Part shown: in pieces, positions 18,065 through 26,268 of the stretch | Position numbering within the stretch: position 1 is the stretch's first letter | How the letters are laid out: each line of letters begins with the position of its first letter | Assembly: GCA_002392405.1 (NCBI GenBank) | Contig: DGGY01000017.1 | Coordinates: 1-49,886, forward strand | DNA from: Treponema sp. UBA3862 | GTDB taxonomy: Bacteria; Spirochaetota; Spirochaetia; Treponematales; Treponemataceae | Length of the DNA: 49,886 nt | Reading direction: 5' to 3' | The notes under the pieces: model-generated | Databases searched by the model: none | What the model was told of the DNA's origin: nothing | Seen by the model: the letters and a program-made list of their open reading frames with translations, nothing else | Translations under genes and position numbers: made by a program

Positions 18065-18703
18065 ATGAAACACCATTTAAAACTAATAACATCATTAAAA
18101 AAAATGTGCACTCTTTATTCCTCAGGGGCTTTTTTTACCGCAGTCGATACTGAAACCACCGGAGTAAAATCTGCCACCGACAGGATAATTGAAATCGGTG
18201 CCGTAAAATTCAATAAAGACGGTATAACCGGTTCTTTTTCATCCCTTATAAATCCTCACCAGCACTTAAACCCTTTTATAACAAACCTGACTGGAATCTG
18301 CGACAGTGACCTTTGTGATGCTCCTGATGTTTCAAAAGTTATAAATGACTTTGTCGATTTTTCTAAAGGCACAGTACTTGCAGCCCATAATGCTCAGTTT
18401 GACCTGCGCTTCATAAACTCAGAGCTCGAAAGACTTTCACTTTTACCACTTGATAATCAGTGCATAGATACACTCCGTCTTTCAAGACTTATACTTCCTG
18501 AGAATAAAACCTGGAAGCAGACTTCCCTTGCGGCACAGTTTTCAATTGACACAGGACATGCACACAGAGCCTATGATGATGCAAATGTCTGCAGACAGAT
18601 TTTTGAGATTCTGATAGATAAAATTATGGAGCGTCCACAAATAAAAAAGGCCCTGCAGATGACTGCAGAACCTTCCTCAAAACAGATAGAATTAGATTTT
18701 TAA
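18065..18703 (+). CDS. DnaQ-like 3'-5' exonuclease (DNA polymerase III epsilon family)
   Basis: A 212-residue DEDDh exonuclease: Exo I VDTETTG, Exo II AHNAQFDLRFI and Exo III HRAYDDA are all present with their acidic residues and the His. It hydrolyses DNA 3' ends, either proofreading with the replicative polymerase or acting in repair. The last six residues, QIELDF, resemble the sliding-clamp binding motif found at or near the ends of clamp partners. The ATG follows a terminator by five bases and lacks a Shine-Dalgarno, so the true start may be a later Met (18104) just ahead of the Exo I strand. Convergent with the LysM gene, 16 bases apart. Confidence 0.88.
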   Translation: MKHHLKLITSLKKMCTLYSSGAFFTAVDTETTGVKSATDRIIEIGAVKFNKDGITGSFSSLINPHQHLNPFITNLTGICDSDLCDAPDVSKVINDFVDFSKGTVLAAHNAQFDLRFINSELERLSLLPLDNQCIDTLRLSRLILPENKTWKQTSLAAQFSIDTGHAHRAYDDANVCRQIFEILIDKIMERPQIKKALQMTAEPSSKQIELDF

Positions 18704-18719
18704 TCCGGCATTAAATGAC

Positions 18720-19613
18720 TTATCCGCGCGGCGCTTTTGCAGGATCAATCGGAAGCCCGTTCTGGAATACCATAAGGCTTATCTGGCTTTTTGACGAATA
18801 ACTGTCAATTCCTGCAGTTCCAATCTGACTCTTATAATCAATGTATTCACCTTTACTTACAAGAATTTTTCCAAGTCCTGTATAAGCATAAATATGACCT
18901 GTCTTACTCTGAATAAATACAACATTACCAAATCCCCGGTAACTTCCGCTGAACATTACAGTTCCGGCTTTAATTGCATTTACAGATTCATCTTTTTTAG
19001 CACTCAGGCTCACCCCGCTTACCTTTCCGTTTACATAAGTAACATCCGGTCTTTCAACAGGCCATACAAGATTTGAATCTCCTTTTTTTGCTGAATAAGT
19101 GTGAGTATCTACAACAGGAAGAGGAAGAGAAGCAGCAGGTGAAGTATCTTTTTTGCCTGCAGGTGAAGAAGCCACAGCACTCGTCACAGATGAAGGAACT
19201 TTTATTTTCTGTCCCGTCTTAAGCCCTGTATCTGCTCCTGCATTATTTAATTCATAAAGATTTTTTACATTTGTATTGAAATTTCTTGCAATTGAATACC
19301 AGGTATCGCCTTTTTTTACAGTATAAGTTTCAGCTGCTTTTACGGATGGAGAAACTGTAACTGAAGGAGCTGAAGTTTTTGAAGCGGCACCAGGAATTAT
19401 CAGTTTCTGTCCGACTTTTATGTCAGTTCCGTCAATTTTATTCGCTTCACTTATAGACTGAATCGTACTGTTGTATTTTTTTGAAATCGAATATAAAGTC
19501 TCCCCTTTCTGAACAACATGAGTCGTATCAGAAAAAAGGTAGCCTGTTCCCAAAAAAGCAACAGCAGTAACGAGAGCTGATTTTTTTACAATACTAGAAA
19601 TTTTTGACTTCAT
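18720..19613 (-). CDS. LysM protein with degenerate LytM domain (NlpD/EnvC-like)
   Basis: A 297-residue exported protein: signal peptide (about 1-28), two LysM peptidoglycan-binding repeats (about 31-75 and 96-140, each beginning with a VxKGDT- or VQKGET-type strand), a Pro/Ser/Ala linker, and a C-terminal LytM fold (about 195-295). In the LytM part the zinc ligands are gone: the last strand reads QISLMVF in place of HLHFE. It is thus likely an amidase activator or a wall-binding scaffold, not a peptidase. It stands alone on its strand, after the terminator of the HD-domain gene. Confidence 0.85.
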   Translation of the reverse strand: MKSKISSIVKKSALVTAVAFLGTGYLFSDTTHVVQKGETLYSISKKYNSTIQSISEANKIDGTDIKVGQKLIIPGAASKTSAPSVTVSPSVKAAETYTVKKGDTWYSIARNFNTNVKNLYELNNAGADTGLKTGQKIKVPSSVTSAVASSPAGKKDTSPAASLPLPVVDTHTYSAKKGDSNLVWPVERPDVTYVNGKVSGVSLSAKKDESVNAIKAGTVMFSGSYRGFGNVVFIQSKTGHIYAYTGLGKILVSKGEYIDYKSQIGTAGIDSYSSKSQISLMVFQNGLPIDPAKAPRG

Positions 19614-19693
19614 AACACTTTTATTTTCGGCAGAAGAATAAAAGCTGTTAAGCAGATTTTTTATCTGTTCTAAAAAAATTAAAGTATGGTCTT

Positions 19694-19737
19694 AAAAAAC
19701 AGGACAGAAAAGAAGAGTTCAAAAAACTTCAGTCCTG
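19694..19737 (-). terminator. Terminator after the HD-domain gene
   Basis: On the minus strand CAGGAC (19732-19737) pairs with GTCCTG (19700-19705); an inner GAAG/CTTC pairing extends the structure, and six T follow directly. It lies 11 bases after the HD-domain gene stop and separates that operon from the LysM gene. Confidence 0.65.
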
Positions 19738-19747
19738 ACAGTAGATA

Positions 19748-20986
19748 TCACTCACTTACAATATCATCAAGCAAAGCCCGGATTTCAATTCCGTTGATTA
19801 TCTGACCTTTTTTGTAAAGTGCAATTGTATTGTCTTTACCGCGGCGAAGATGTTCACTTGTAATTCCGTATTTTATTGAACTGTCTGCTTCGATTAAGGC
19901 ACTCATATGATCAGCAAGGCGGACTGTTCTTCCGTCTACAGGATTATATTTGTCATGATTGTATTTAGAATTTAATTCTTCCCACTCTGTGTGAACAACT
20001 TTCTGTTTTTTATTTTCATCTTTAATGAGGATACGGTTTTTAAACTCATCATTGGTAAAATACATCAGTTCATCAGCATAAGAATCATCCATAAGAGGGA
20101 CAAGTTCTGAGCGGACAATTTCATCTTCAATCTTTTTTACTATATTTGGAAGTTCATCAGTAGCCTGCTTAACCGGGCTTATAATATCTCTTGTAACAGC
20201 CTCAGGCAGATCATGAAAAAGCCCTGAGAAAAAATCATTAAAAAGACGCTTAGGACACATTTTTACGCCTGTCTTTCTCATCAAAAGAACAGTAAGGGCG
20301 GCAACAAAATAACAGTGACCTAAAACACTTGTCTTTGGTACACGGGGAGTCTGATTCCATCTGGTCTGAAACCTCAGCTGTTCTATCATCATTACAAAAT
20401 CAAAAGGACGCTGTCTTGTAACTAAAAGCTGCATTCCCCTTAAATCAAGATACTGCTGGATATCTTCGTTAAGTTCTTTACGTATTTTTACCAGGCGCTC
20501 TTCTTCATTAACGCAGGCAATCATTTCAAGTTCACGAAGCGAAGAAAATTTATGTGCCGCATTTAAAATTCGTGCAGAAAGCTTTAATTCTTCCGGCATC
20601 GGAAAATTTCCTGCTGTTCGTGCAATGTAAATCGTAAATTCAGAATAAAAATCAGGATCGTCAATTATGTCTTTATACTGTTTTAAAACCCATTCATTAA
20701 GCTTTACATATTCTTTTGGAAACTGTCTGCGAATCATCTGCTGGACAGGACTTTTAATGTCACAAAGTGCAATTTTTTTGAGAAGTTCGAAAAGCGAGGC
20801 ATAAATCATCCAGCCCCAGTCGACTTTTTTACCTGCAGTTTCTTCGTATTTACCGATTATATAGGCAATTACCATTCTTTCTGCAGCCTTGTCCATTTCA
20901 ACAAGTTCAAAAGGTCTGACCAGGTCATTCCATCTCTGAATAGAAAAACCTTCAAATAATTTGAGAATAAGTTTTTTATTAAGCAT
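19748..20986 (-). CDS. HD-domain phosphohydrolase-like protein
   Basis: A 412-residue protein. The middle part carries a metal-binding HD domain of the YfbR/HD_3 type: His224 (VLGHCYFVAA), His258-Asp259 (GLFHDLPEAVTRDI) and Asp359 (RLADHMSALIEA). Such domains hydrolyse nucleotides or other phosphoesters; the substrate is unknown. The first 210 residues are helical, rich in charged residues and not recognised. The gene starts two bases after the stop of the unknown 267-residue gene, so the pair is almost certainly translated from one message and may form one complex. Confidence 0.8.
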   Translation of the reverse strand: MLNKKLILKLFEGFSIQRWNDLVRPFELVEMDKAAERMVIAYIIGKYEETAGKKVDWGWMIYASLFELLKKIALCDIKSPVQQMIRRQFPKEYVKLNEWVLKQYKDIIDDPDFYSEFTIYIARTAGNFPMPEELKLSARILNAAHKFSSLRELEMIACVNEEERLVKIRKELNEDIQQYLDLRGMQLLVTRQRPFDFVMMIEQLRFQTRWNQTPRVPKTSVLGHCYFVAALTVLLMRKTGVKMCPKRLFNDFFSGLFHDLPEAVTRDIISPVKQATDELPNIVKKIEDEIVRSELVPLMDDSYADELMYFTNDEFKNRILIKDENKKQKVVHTEWEELNSKYNHDKYNPVDGRTVRLADHMSALIEADSSIKYGITSEHLRRGKDNTIALYKKGQIINGIEIRALLDDIVSE

Positions 20987-20988
20987 AA

Positions 20989-21792
20989 TCAGCTTGCAAT
21001 ACCTGCCTTGTGGTCTGCATCCATTTTATCTTTCCAGACAACCGCCTTTTTCTTTGTTTCCTCGCCTTCATCCTTCATATTGATTAAAAGCTGGAGACGA
21101 CGGAGTGCAAGAAGATAATTGATTGCACATCTCATATCATCAATACGGTGGGTAGAAAGTTCATAGCGGTCTCTGTACTGAACTGCCGACTGATCAAGTA
21201 GACGGAGAATCAGACGGATATAGAAAACAGTATTATCATAATCAGCCGAACGAGGATCAAAATAATCCTTACAGGCTTTTTTCATGTCTAGCATATTTTT
21301 TGCAACTGTACAGAAACGGCCCTGAAGTTCAACAAAGGTCCATTTCCATTTTGTATTTTCACCAAAAGCATCAATTAAAAGACGGATTGCAAGTCCAAGT
21401 TTTTTAACCAGTGCAAGACGTTTTTCAAGCGGTGTATTAGCAATTTCGGCAACTTTATCTTCAATATCTGCAAAAGGACAGTCAATTGTACTGCTGACAA
21501 TATCCTCAAGATAAATTACAGCCTTGTAAAGACACTTTCGGGCATCATTAAGAGCATCATTATTTTTAGTTTCAAGCAGTTCAACAGAAAGATTATTAAT
21601 TGTAACCCAGATTGTCGCAATATAAATCTGGTCCTCGCAGAGGAAAAGTTTTTTATACCCTACTCCCGAACTGTCTTTCTGAATCAAATTAAGCATGTTT
21701 TTTTCTTTTTCCTGAAGCTGCTTAATTTCATCCTTGTAGTGAGCAATTTTCGAATTAAAAAGCTCCCTGTTTTCTGTGGAAATCCTGGCCAT
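20989..21792 (-). CDS. Conserved helical protein of unknown function
   Basis: A 267-residue soluble protein without signal peptide or membrane segment. It is predicted mostly helical, with a short coiled-coil-like start (KIAHYKDEIKQLQEKEKNML). I recognise no domain. It is placed between recN (69 bases upstream) and the HD-domain gene (two bases downstream), an arrangement I recall as conserved in treponemes, so a role with the HD protein is the best inference. GGAGG lies six bases before the ATG. Confidence 0.75.
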   Translation of the reverse strand: MARISTENRELFNSKIAHYKDEIKQLQEKEKNMLNLIQKDSSGVGYKKLFLCEDQIYIATIWVTINNLSVELLETKNNDALNDARKCLYKAVIYLEDIVSSTIDCPFADIEDKVAEIANTPLEKRLALVKKLGLAIRLLIDAFGENTKWKWTFVELQGRFCTVAKNMLDMKKACKDYFDPRSADYDNTVFYIRLILRLLDQSAVQYRDRYELSTHRIDDMRCAINYLLALRRLQLLINMKDEGEETKKKAVVWKDKMDADHKAGIAS

Positions 21793-21861
21793 TAATTTCC
21801 TCCGGTAATACTTTTAGAAGCTGAAAACGCTATCTCCCATACAGGCATCATTGAAAACCGC

Positions 21862-23616
21862 TCAATTAAATGCCGTGGAAGAAGACCTCAACATAGCTTT
21901 TGCGTGCTCTATCGATTCCTGACTGTATGAATCTCCGGAAAGCATGCGTGCAATTTCTTTAACACGCTCTTCTCCTTCGACCGGTTTTACATCTGTATGC
22001 GTCAGGCCTTCAGAAACACTTTTAACTATCTTCATCTGATTATCGGCATAAACTGCAATACTCGCTAGATGTGTAATACATAAAATTTGACGATTTTTTG
22101 CAAGATTTTTAAGATGCTGCCCTAAAGAAACTGCTACTTCACCGCCTACCCCAGTGTCAATTTCATCAAAAATAAGGGTTTCAATATTATCACTTGCAGC
22201 AAGAACTGTTTTTAATGAAAGCATGACACGGCTCAATTCACCGCCAGAAGCAATTTTTGCAAGGCTCTGAAGCGGGTTTCCTGGATTGGCAGCAATCAAG
22301 AACTCAACTTCATCCATTCCGTAAGGACCGCATTTTGCAAGAACTTCAGTTCCGTTTTTCTGATTTACGCGTACTGAAAAACGGGCATCCTTCATTCCAA
22401 GATTTTTGAGGACATCCATTACCTTAACCGACATATTCTGTGCGGCCTTAGAACGTTCCTCTGAAATTTCAGCAGCGATTGAAAGAAGATTTTTTTCGTT
22501 TACAGCAATTTCTTTTTCAAGCGATTCGCGGCTTTCAGAACCGCCTTTAAGCTCTTCCAGACGCTTTACTGCATCATTTTTAAACTTAAGTACTTCTTCA
22601 AGCGGAGCATCCACTGAAGAAGCATATTTTTTCTTTAAATTATAAATCAAAGTCTGCCTGTCCTGAACAAAAGCAAGACGATCAGGATCAAAAACAAGGG
22701 ACTGTTCATAAGAAGAATACTCAGCGGCAAGATCTGAAAGTTCATAAAAAACACTTTCAAGACGGCTGTCGAGTTTTTCTAATGAAGGATCAAGGGAAAG
22801 GCTGTGAACTGAAGCAGAACGTATTTTTTTAAGAAGCGATACTGCTCCTTCACCTGAGTCAGAGCCGTCAAGGGCAGAATTAACTGCCTGAATATCCGCA
22901 AAAAGCTTTTCAAAAGAAGAAAGTTTTGTTTCTTCCTCATCAAGTTCTTTATCTTCATTAGGCTTTAATTTTGCTTCATCAATTTCTTTAACCGCAAATT
23001 CAAGTACATCAATTTTCTGGCGGCGTGTCTTGTCGTCAGAAAGCATATCCTCAAGCTGCTTTTTTTTACTTACAAGATTTGAATACAGTGTTGAAAACTC
23101 TTCTACCTTTTCATTTATTCCGGCATATGAATCCAGAAATTTTCTGTGTTCACTTACCTTCATAAGTGACTGATGTTCATGCTGTCCGTGTATATCAACT
23201 AAAAAACTGCAGAAAGAGACGAGATCTGCTCTTGTTACAGGGGTATCACCAATCCAGGCTGCTGCTTTACCGTTATCACGGACAGCCCTGCGGATTAAAA
23301 CGCGGTCATCTTCACATTCAATTCCATGAACATAAAGCCATTCTGCAGGAGATTTTATTTCTTCTTCATTTATTTTTGAACCGTCTACAGGAGAAGAAAG
23401 CCCTTTAATATAAAAAGTTCCGCTGACCTGCGCCATAGGACAGCCTGTTCTTATCTGTTCAACACCACCCTTTCCGCCTAAAAGAAAAGTAAGTGCACCG
23501 ATTAAAAGTGATTTACCCGCACCTGTTTCGCCGGAAAGAACTGTAAAACCGTTTTTAAAATCAAGGGCTGCACTGTCAATGAGTGCAAAGTTTTTTATTC
23601 TTAAGTCCTCAAGCAT
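21862..23616 (-). CDS. recN: DNA repair protein RecN
   Basis: A 584-residue SMC-like ATPase for double-strand break repair. The Walker A motif GETGAGKS is at 29-36, long coiled-coil arms fill the middle, and the C-terminal half has the signature ASGGELSRVML and Walker B LIFDEIDTGVGG, followed by the ITHLASIA motif. Length is normal for RecN. Its start overlaps the nadK stop by eight bases (ATGCTTGA), with GGAGG five bases upstream, so the two are translationally coupled. Confidence 0.97.
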   Translation of the reverse strand: MLEDLRIKNFALIDSAALDFKNGFTVLSGETGAGKSLLIGALTFLLGGKGGVEQIRTGCPMAQVSGTFYIKGLSSPVDGSKINEEEIKSPAEWLYVHGIECEDDRVLIRRAVRDNGKAAAWIGDTPVTRADLVSFCSFLVDIHGQHEHQSLMKVSEHRKFLDSYAGINEKVEEFSTLYSNLVSKKKQLEDMLSDDKTRRQKIDVLEFAVKEIDEAKLKPNEDKELDEEETKLSSFEKLFADIQAVNSALDGSDSGEGAVSLLKKIRSASVHSLSLDPSLEKLDSRLESVFYELSDLAAEYSSYEQSLVFDPDRLAFVQDRQTLIYNLKKKYASSVDAPLEEVLKFKNDAVKRLEELKGGSESRESLEKEIAVNEKNLLSIAAEISEERSKAAQNMSVKVMDVLKNLGMKDARFSVRVNQKNGTEVLAKCGPYGMDEVEFLIAANPGNPLQSLAKIASGGELSRVMLSLKTVLAASDNIETLIFDEIDTGVGGEVAVSLGQHLKNLAKNRQILCITHLASIAVYADNQMKIVKSVSEGLTHTDVKPVEGEERVKEIARMLSGDSYSQESIEHAKAMLRSSSTAFN

Positions 23617-24451
23617 TAGGTCCTCCAGACCAATTAAGTTTCTGTCGCAGTGCCTTGTAGAATTTTTCCTGAGTACAGCCTACAAGCAGAGCTTTATCTT
23701 TTGCCTGGCGGATTTTTATTATATCTCCTACATGCAGATCAGTAGGAATCTGGCCGTCTACAGTGATTATTACGTCACTTACACGGCTTGGTAATATTTC
23801 AACTGAAAGTTCACATTCAGGGCTCAAAATAAGAGGACGGCTTGAAAGACTGAACGGATTAATCAGAGTAAGGCAGATGGCGTCAATGTACGGGTCAATA
23901 ATAGGACCGCCTGCGCTTGCTGAATATGCAGTAGAGCCGGTTGAAGTTGAAAGAATTATTCCATCAGCAACAAAACGTCCGAGAGGTGTTTTGCCGTAAT
24001 CAACTTCAAAGTTAATTGTATGAGCTGAATTTTTTGCACTTATAACCACATCGTTCAAGCTGGTAGCAGAAAAGCGCCTGACATCACCACGAATAATTTC
24101 TGACTGAATCATTGAACGATGAACAATAAGAAGTTTGCCGTCAAGAAAATCGTGAATATGCTTTTTCCATTCATTTTTCTGAACAGAAGCAATAAAACCG
24201 AAGGTGCCGAAATTAACTGGAATAATAGGAATTCCTTCAGGAGCACAGCCGCGGGCAGCAAAGAGTACTGTTCCGTCACCGCCTAAAGTAATTACAAAAT
24301 CATAACCTGAAAACGGGTACTGTTCTGAAAAACCGTTAAAAAGAAAAATATCTCCCTGAATGCCGAGCGTCTTAAGGTATTCCTTAATTTCGCTGCCCAT
24401 TTTCTGAGACTCTTCTTTATAGGTATTAACGATTATCAGACATCTGACCAT
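23609..24451 (-). CDS. nadK: NAD kinase
   Basis: A 280-residue NAD kinase (PpnK family), which phosphorylates NAD to NADP. The GGDGT motif is at 57-61, with the NPVNFG-like segment (IIPVNFGTFGF), the NDVVI motif and the glycine-rich STGSTAYSASAGGP segment in the expected places. GGAG lies nine bases before the ATG. It overlaps recN by eight bases and follows the DegT-like gene by 18 bases; the nadK-recN pair is common in bacteria. Confidence 0.96.
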   Translation of the reverse strand: MVRCLIIVNTYKEESQKMGSEIKEYLKTLGIQGDIFLFNGFSEQYPFSGYDFVITLGGDGTVLFAARGCAPEGIPIIPVNFGTFGFIASVQKNEWKKHIHDFLDGKLLIVHRSMIQSEIIRGDVRRFSATSLNDVVISAKNSAHTINFEVDYGKTPLGRFVADGIILSTSTGSTAYSASAGGPIIDPYIDAICLTLINPFSLSSRPLILSPECELSVEILPSRVSDVIITVDGQIPTDLHVGDIIKIRQAKDKALLVGCTQEKFYKALRQKLNWSGGPNA

Positions 24452-24469
24452 TTCAAGTTACTCCACTGA

Positions 24470-25546
24470 TTATGGAAGAGTTCCCAGAACTCTGGCAATC
24501 TTTGAAGCAGATTCTGAGCCAAGGCGCGGATACAGAGGAAAAAGAACAGTCCTTAAGTTAAGTGCTTTTGCAACTTTAAGATTTAAGGCCTCTGATTCTT
24601 CGAGATGTGCAACAACACTGTCAGAATAAGCACTCCGAATCTCAATATCCTTACGTGAGGCATACTGCTTTACATCTTTAAAACTACCGTTAAGGACAAC
24701 AGGGAAAGACCATATTGTAGAACCTTCATCTGCTTCCCGTACAAAAGTTTTATTTTTGCCGCTCATAAGTGCACGCTGATAAACTGCAAACAAAGTTTTG
24801 CGTGCCTGTTCGTTGCGGTTAAATTCTTTAAGCTGAATCCATGCAAGTGCACTGTTAATGTCAGGAAGAATATCTGTACGCGGAGCTGCATCAGTATAAT
24901 TTTTAAGAACAACCCATTCGCGTCTTCCAGGTGCCATAAGGACAGCACCACCGCCTCCTGTAACAGTATCAAATTCCTCAAGCCCGAGAATCGTATAAAG
25001 TCCGAAAGAACCTGCTCGTCTGTTATTCTTTTTTGAAGAAGTTTCTTTTGTTTCACCGCTTTCATCTGCTTTTTCAGGAAGAACTGCACCAATGGAATGA
25101 GATATATCTTCGATTACCGGAATTCCGAGGGCAATAATTTCTTCAAGGTCAGGAAGGATTCCGTTTGTTTCATGGAGAAGAAGCAGACGTCCGCCTGCGC
25201 TTATTCCTTCCTGCACAATCTGAGCATTTACAAGACCTGTAGTTTCACTGACATCAAGAACAAGCGGTTTATAACCAAAGCTTTCAACTGCACTGTACTG
25301 CCAGAACGGAGCAAGTGCACTTATCATAACCGGTGTTCCTGCAGGAAGATCGAGTGCTTTTAATGCATAGGAAAGGGCAATTGAAGGACTGCGGAAAGCA
25401 ACGGCTCCGTCACAGCCTGTAAATTCTTTTAAAGTCTGTATAAAACGCGCATTTAACTCACCCGGGCCGATTTTTTCATCAACCATACAGGTAAGGACTG
25501 CGTCCATTTCTTTTCTGCGGATTGTAGAACTGAAAGTCTGAATCAT
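24470..25546 (-). CDS. DegT/DnrJ/EryC1-like protein lacking the PLP lysine
   Basis: A 358-residue protein with the fold signature of sugar aminotransferases of the DegT family: the VAFRSPSIALSYAL cofactor-phosphate region, VIEDISHSIGA (Asp147, the residue that contacts the pyridine nitrogen) and the GGGGAV turn (197-202). The lysine that should form the Schiff base, expected about six residues before that turn, is absent; the residues there are LEEFDTVT and there is no Lys between 176 and 214. It could be a lysine-free variant such as the dehydratase relatives, or a non-enzymatic paralogue. It lies upstream of nadK-recN. No neighbouring nucleotide-sugar genes are present. Confidence 0.7.
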   Translation of the reverse strand: MIQTFSSTIRRKEMDAVLTCMVDEKIGPGELNARFIQTLKEFTGCDGAVAFRSPSIALSYALKALDLPAGTPVMISALAPFWQYSAVESFGYKPLVLDVSETTGLVNAQIVQEGISAGGRLLLLHETNGILPDLEEIIALGIPVIEDISHSIGAVLPEKADESGETKETSSKKNNRRAGSFGLYTILGLEEFDTVTGGGGAVLMAPGRREWVVLKNYTDAAPRTDILPDINSALAWIQLKEFNRNEQARKTLFAVYQRALMSGKNKTFVREADEGSTIWSFPVVLNGSFKDVKQYASRKDIEIRSAYSDSVVAHLEESEALNLKVAKALNLRTVLFPLYPRLGSESASKIARVLGTLP

Positions 25547-25600
25547 GTTTTAATAAAAAACCTGTACTTTTATAAATTGTTCATCATTTAAAGATGAAGA

Positions 25601-25637
25601 CGAGTTTAACCTGCTTTTTACGGCAAAATTAAACCCG
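25601..25637 (-). terminator. Possible terminator after cheW
   Basis: On the minus strand CGGGTTTAA pairs with TTAAACTCG (nine pairs, one G-U) around a 19-base loop, followed by a moderately T-rich stretch (TCTTCATCTTT). A second perfect hairpin, CAAAGGA-TCCTTTG with a four-base loop, lies just before it at 25643-25660. Together they fill the 145-base gap between cheW and the DegT-like gene. The weak T-tract keeps this tentative. Confidence 0.4.
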
Positions 25638-25691
25638 TTTATCAAAGGAAACATCCTTTGTTTAAAGAAATTTATTACTGATATTTCTAAT

Positions 25692-26165
25692 CTATTCAGA
25701 ATCAAATATCTTCTGTAATTCTTTAGGATTAAAGAGTTTACGGATATCGAGCATAATAAGATAATGCTCATCCTGTCTGATAACTCCCTGAATATACTCT
25801 GTTCCGATTCCGCTGATCATCTGAGGCGGTGCCTTAACATCTGCCATATCAACAGTTACAACACGCGCAATCTTATCGATGATGATACCGATTTTATTAT
25901 TATCGATATTAAGAATAATGAAACCGCCTTCCATTTCTTCATCTTCACCTACTTCAAGTTTTTTAATCTGGAAGCGTTTATGAAGATTCATTACAGGAAT
26001 AATTTCACTGCGGAGGTTAAAAATTCCTTCAACATAATAAGGTGCATTTGGAATCTGACGTACATCACAGACTTTTACAATTTCCTTAACATCCATAATG
26101 TCAACGCCATATAATTCTTCGCCAAGCTGGAATGTTACAAGCTGAACCTGAGTTCCTTCTGCCAT
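25692..26165 (-). CDS. cheW: Chemotaxis coupling protein CheW
   Basis: A 157-residue CheW, the adaptor that links chemoreceptors with the histidine kinase CheA. Family segments are QLVTFQLGEELYGVDI, the IPNAPYYVEGIFNLRSEIIPVMNL motif and the C-terminal GVIRQDEHYLIMLDIRKLF. It is cytoplasmic. GAGAGG lies eight bases before the ATG and a promoter is predicted upstream. It stands alone, away from any cheA in this window; it is a plausible partner for the soluble receptor encoded at 40138-41025. Confidence 0.95.
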   Translation of the reverse strand: MAEGTQVQLVTFQLGEELYGVDIMDVKEIVKVCDVRQIPNAPYYVEGIFNLRSEIIPVMNLHKRFQIKKLEVGEDEEMEGGFIILNIDNNKIGIIIDKIARVVTVDMADVKAPPQMISGIGTEYIQGVIRQDEHYLIMLDIRKLFNPKELQKIFDSE

Positions 26166-26200
26166 ATTTTTAACCTCTCTAATCCTAATACCTTATAATT

Positions 26201-26229
26201 ATAATATCATAAAGACCGAAAAACAGTAA
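26201..26229 (-). promoter_or_regulatory. Predicted cheW promoter
   Basis: On the minus strand TTACTG (26224-26229) and TATTAT (26201-26206) are separated by 17 bases, in the 103-base gap between the glutamate synthase-like gene and cheW. No flagellar sigma-28 type sequence was seen. Confidence 0.45.
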
Positions 26230-26268
26230 TTATTTTTAACTTTTAACAAAGATTTAAAAACATCTGTA

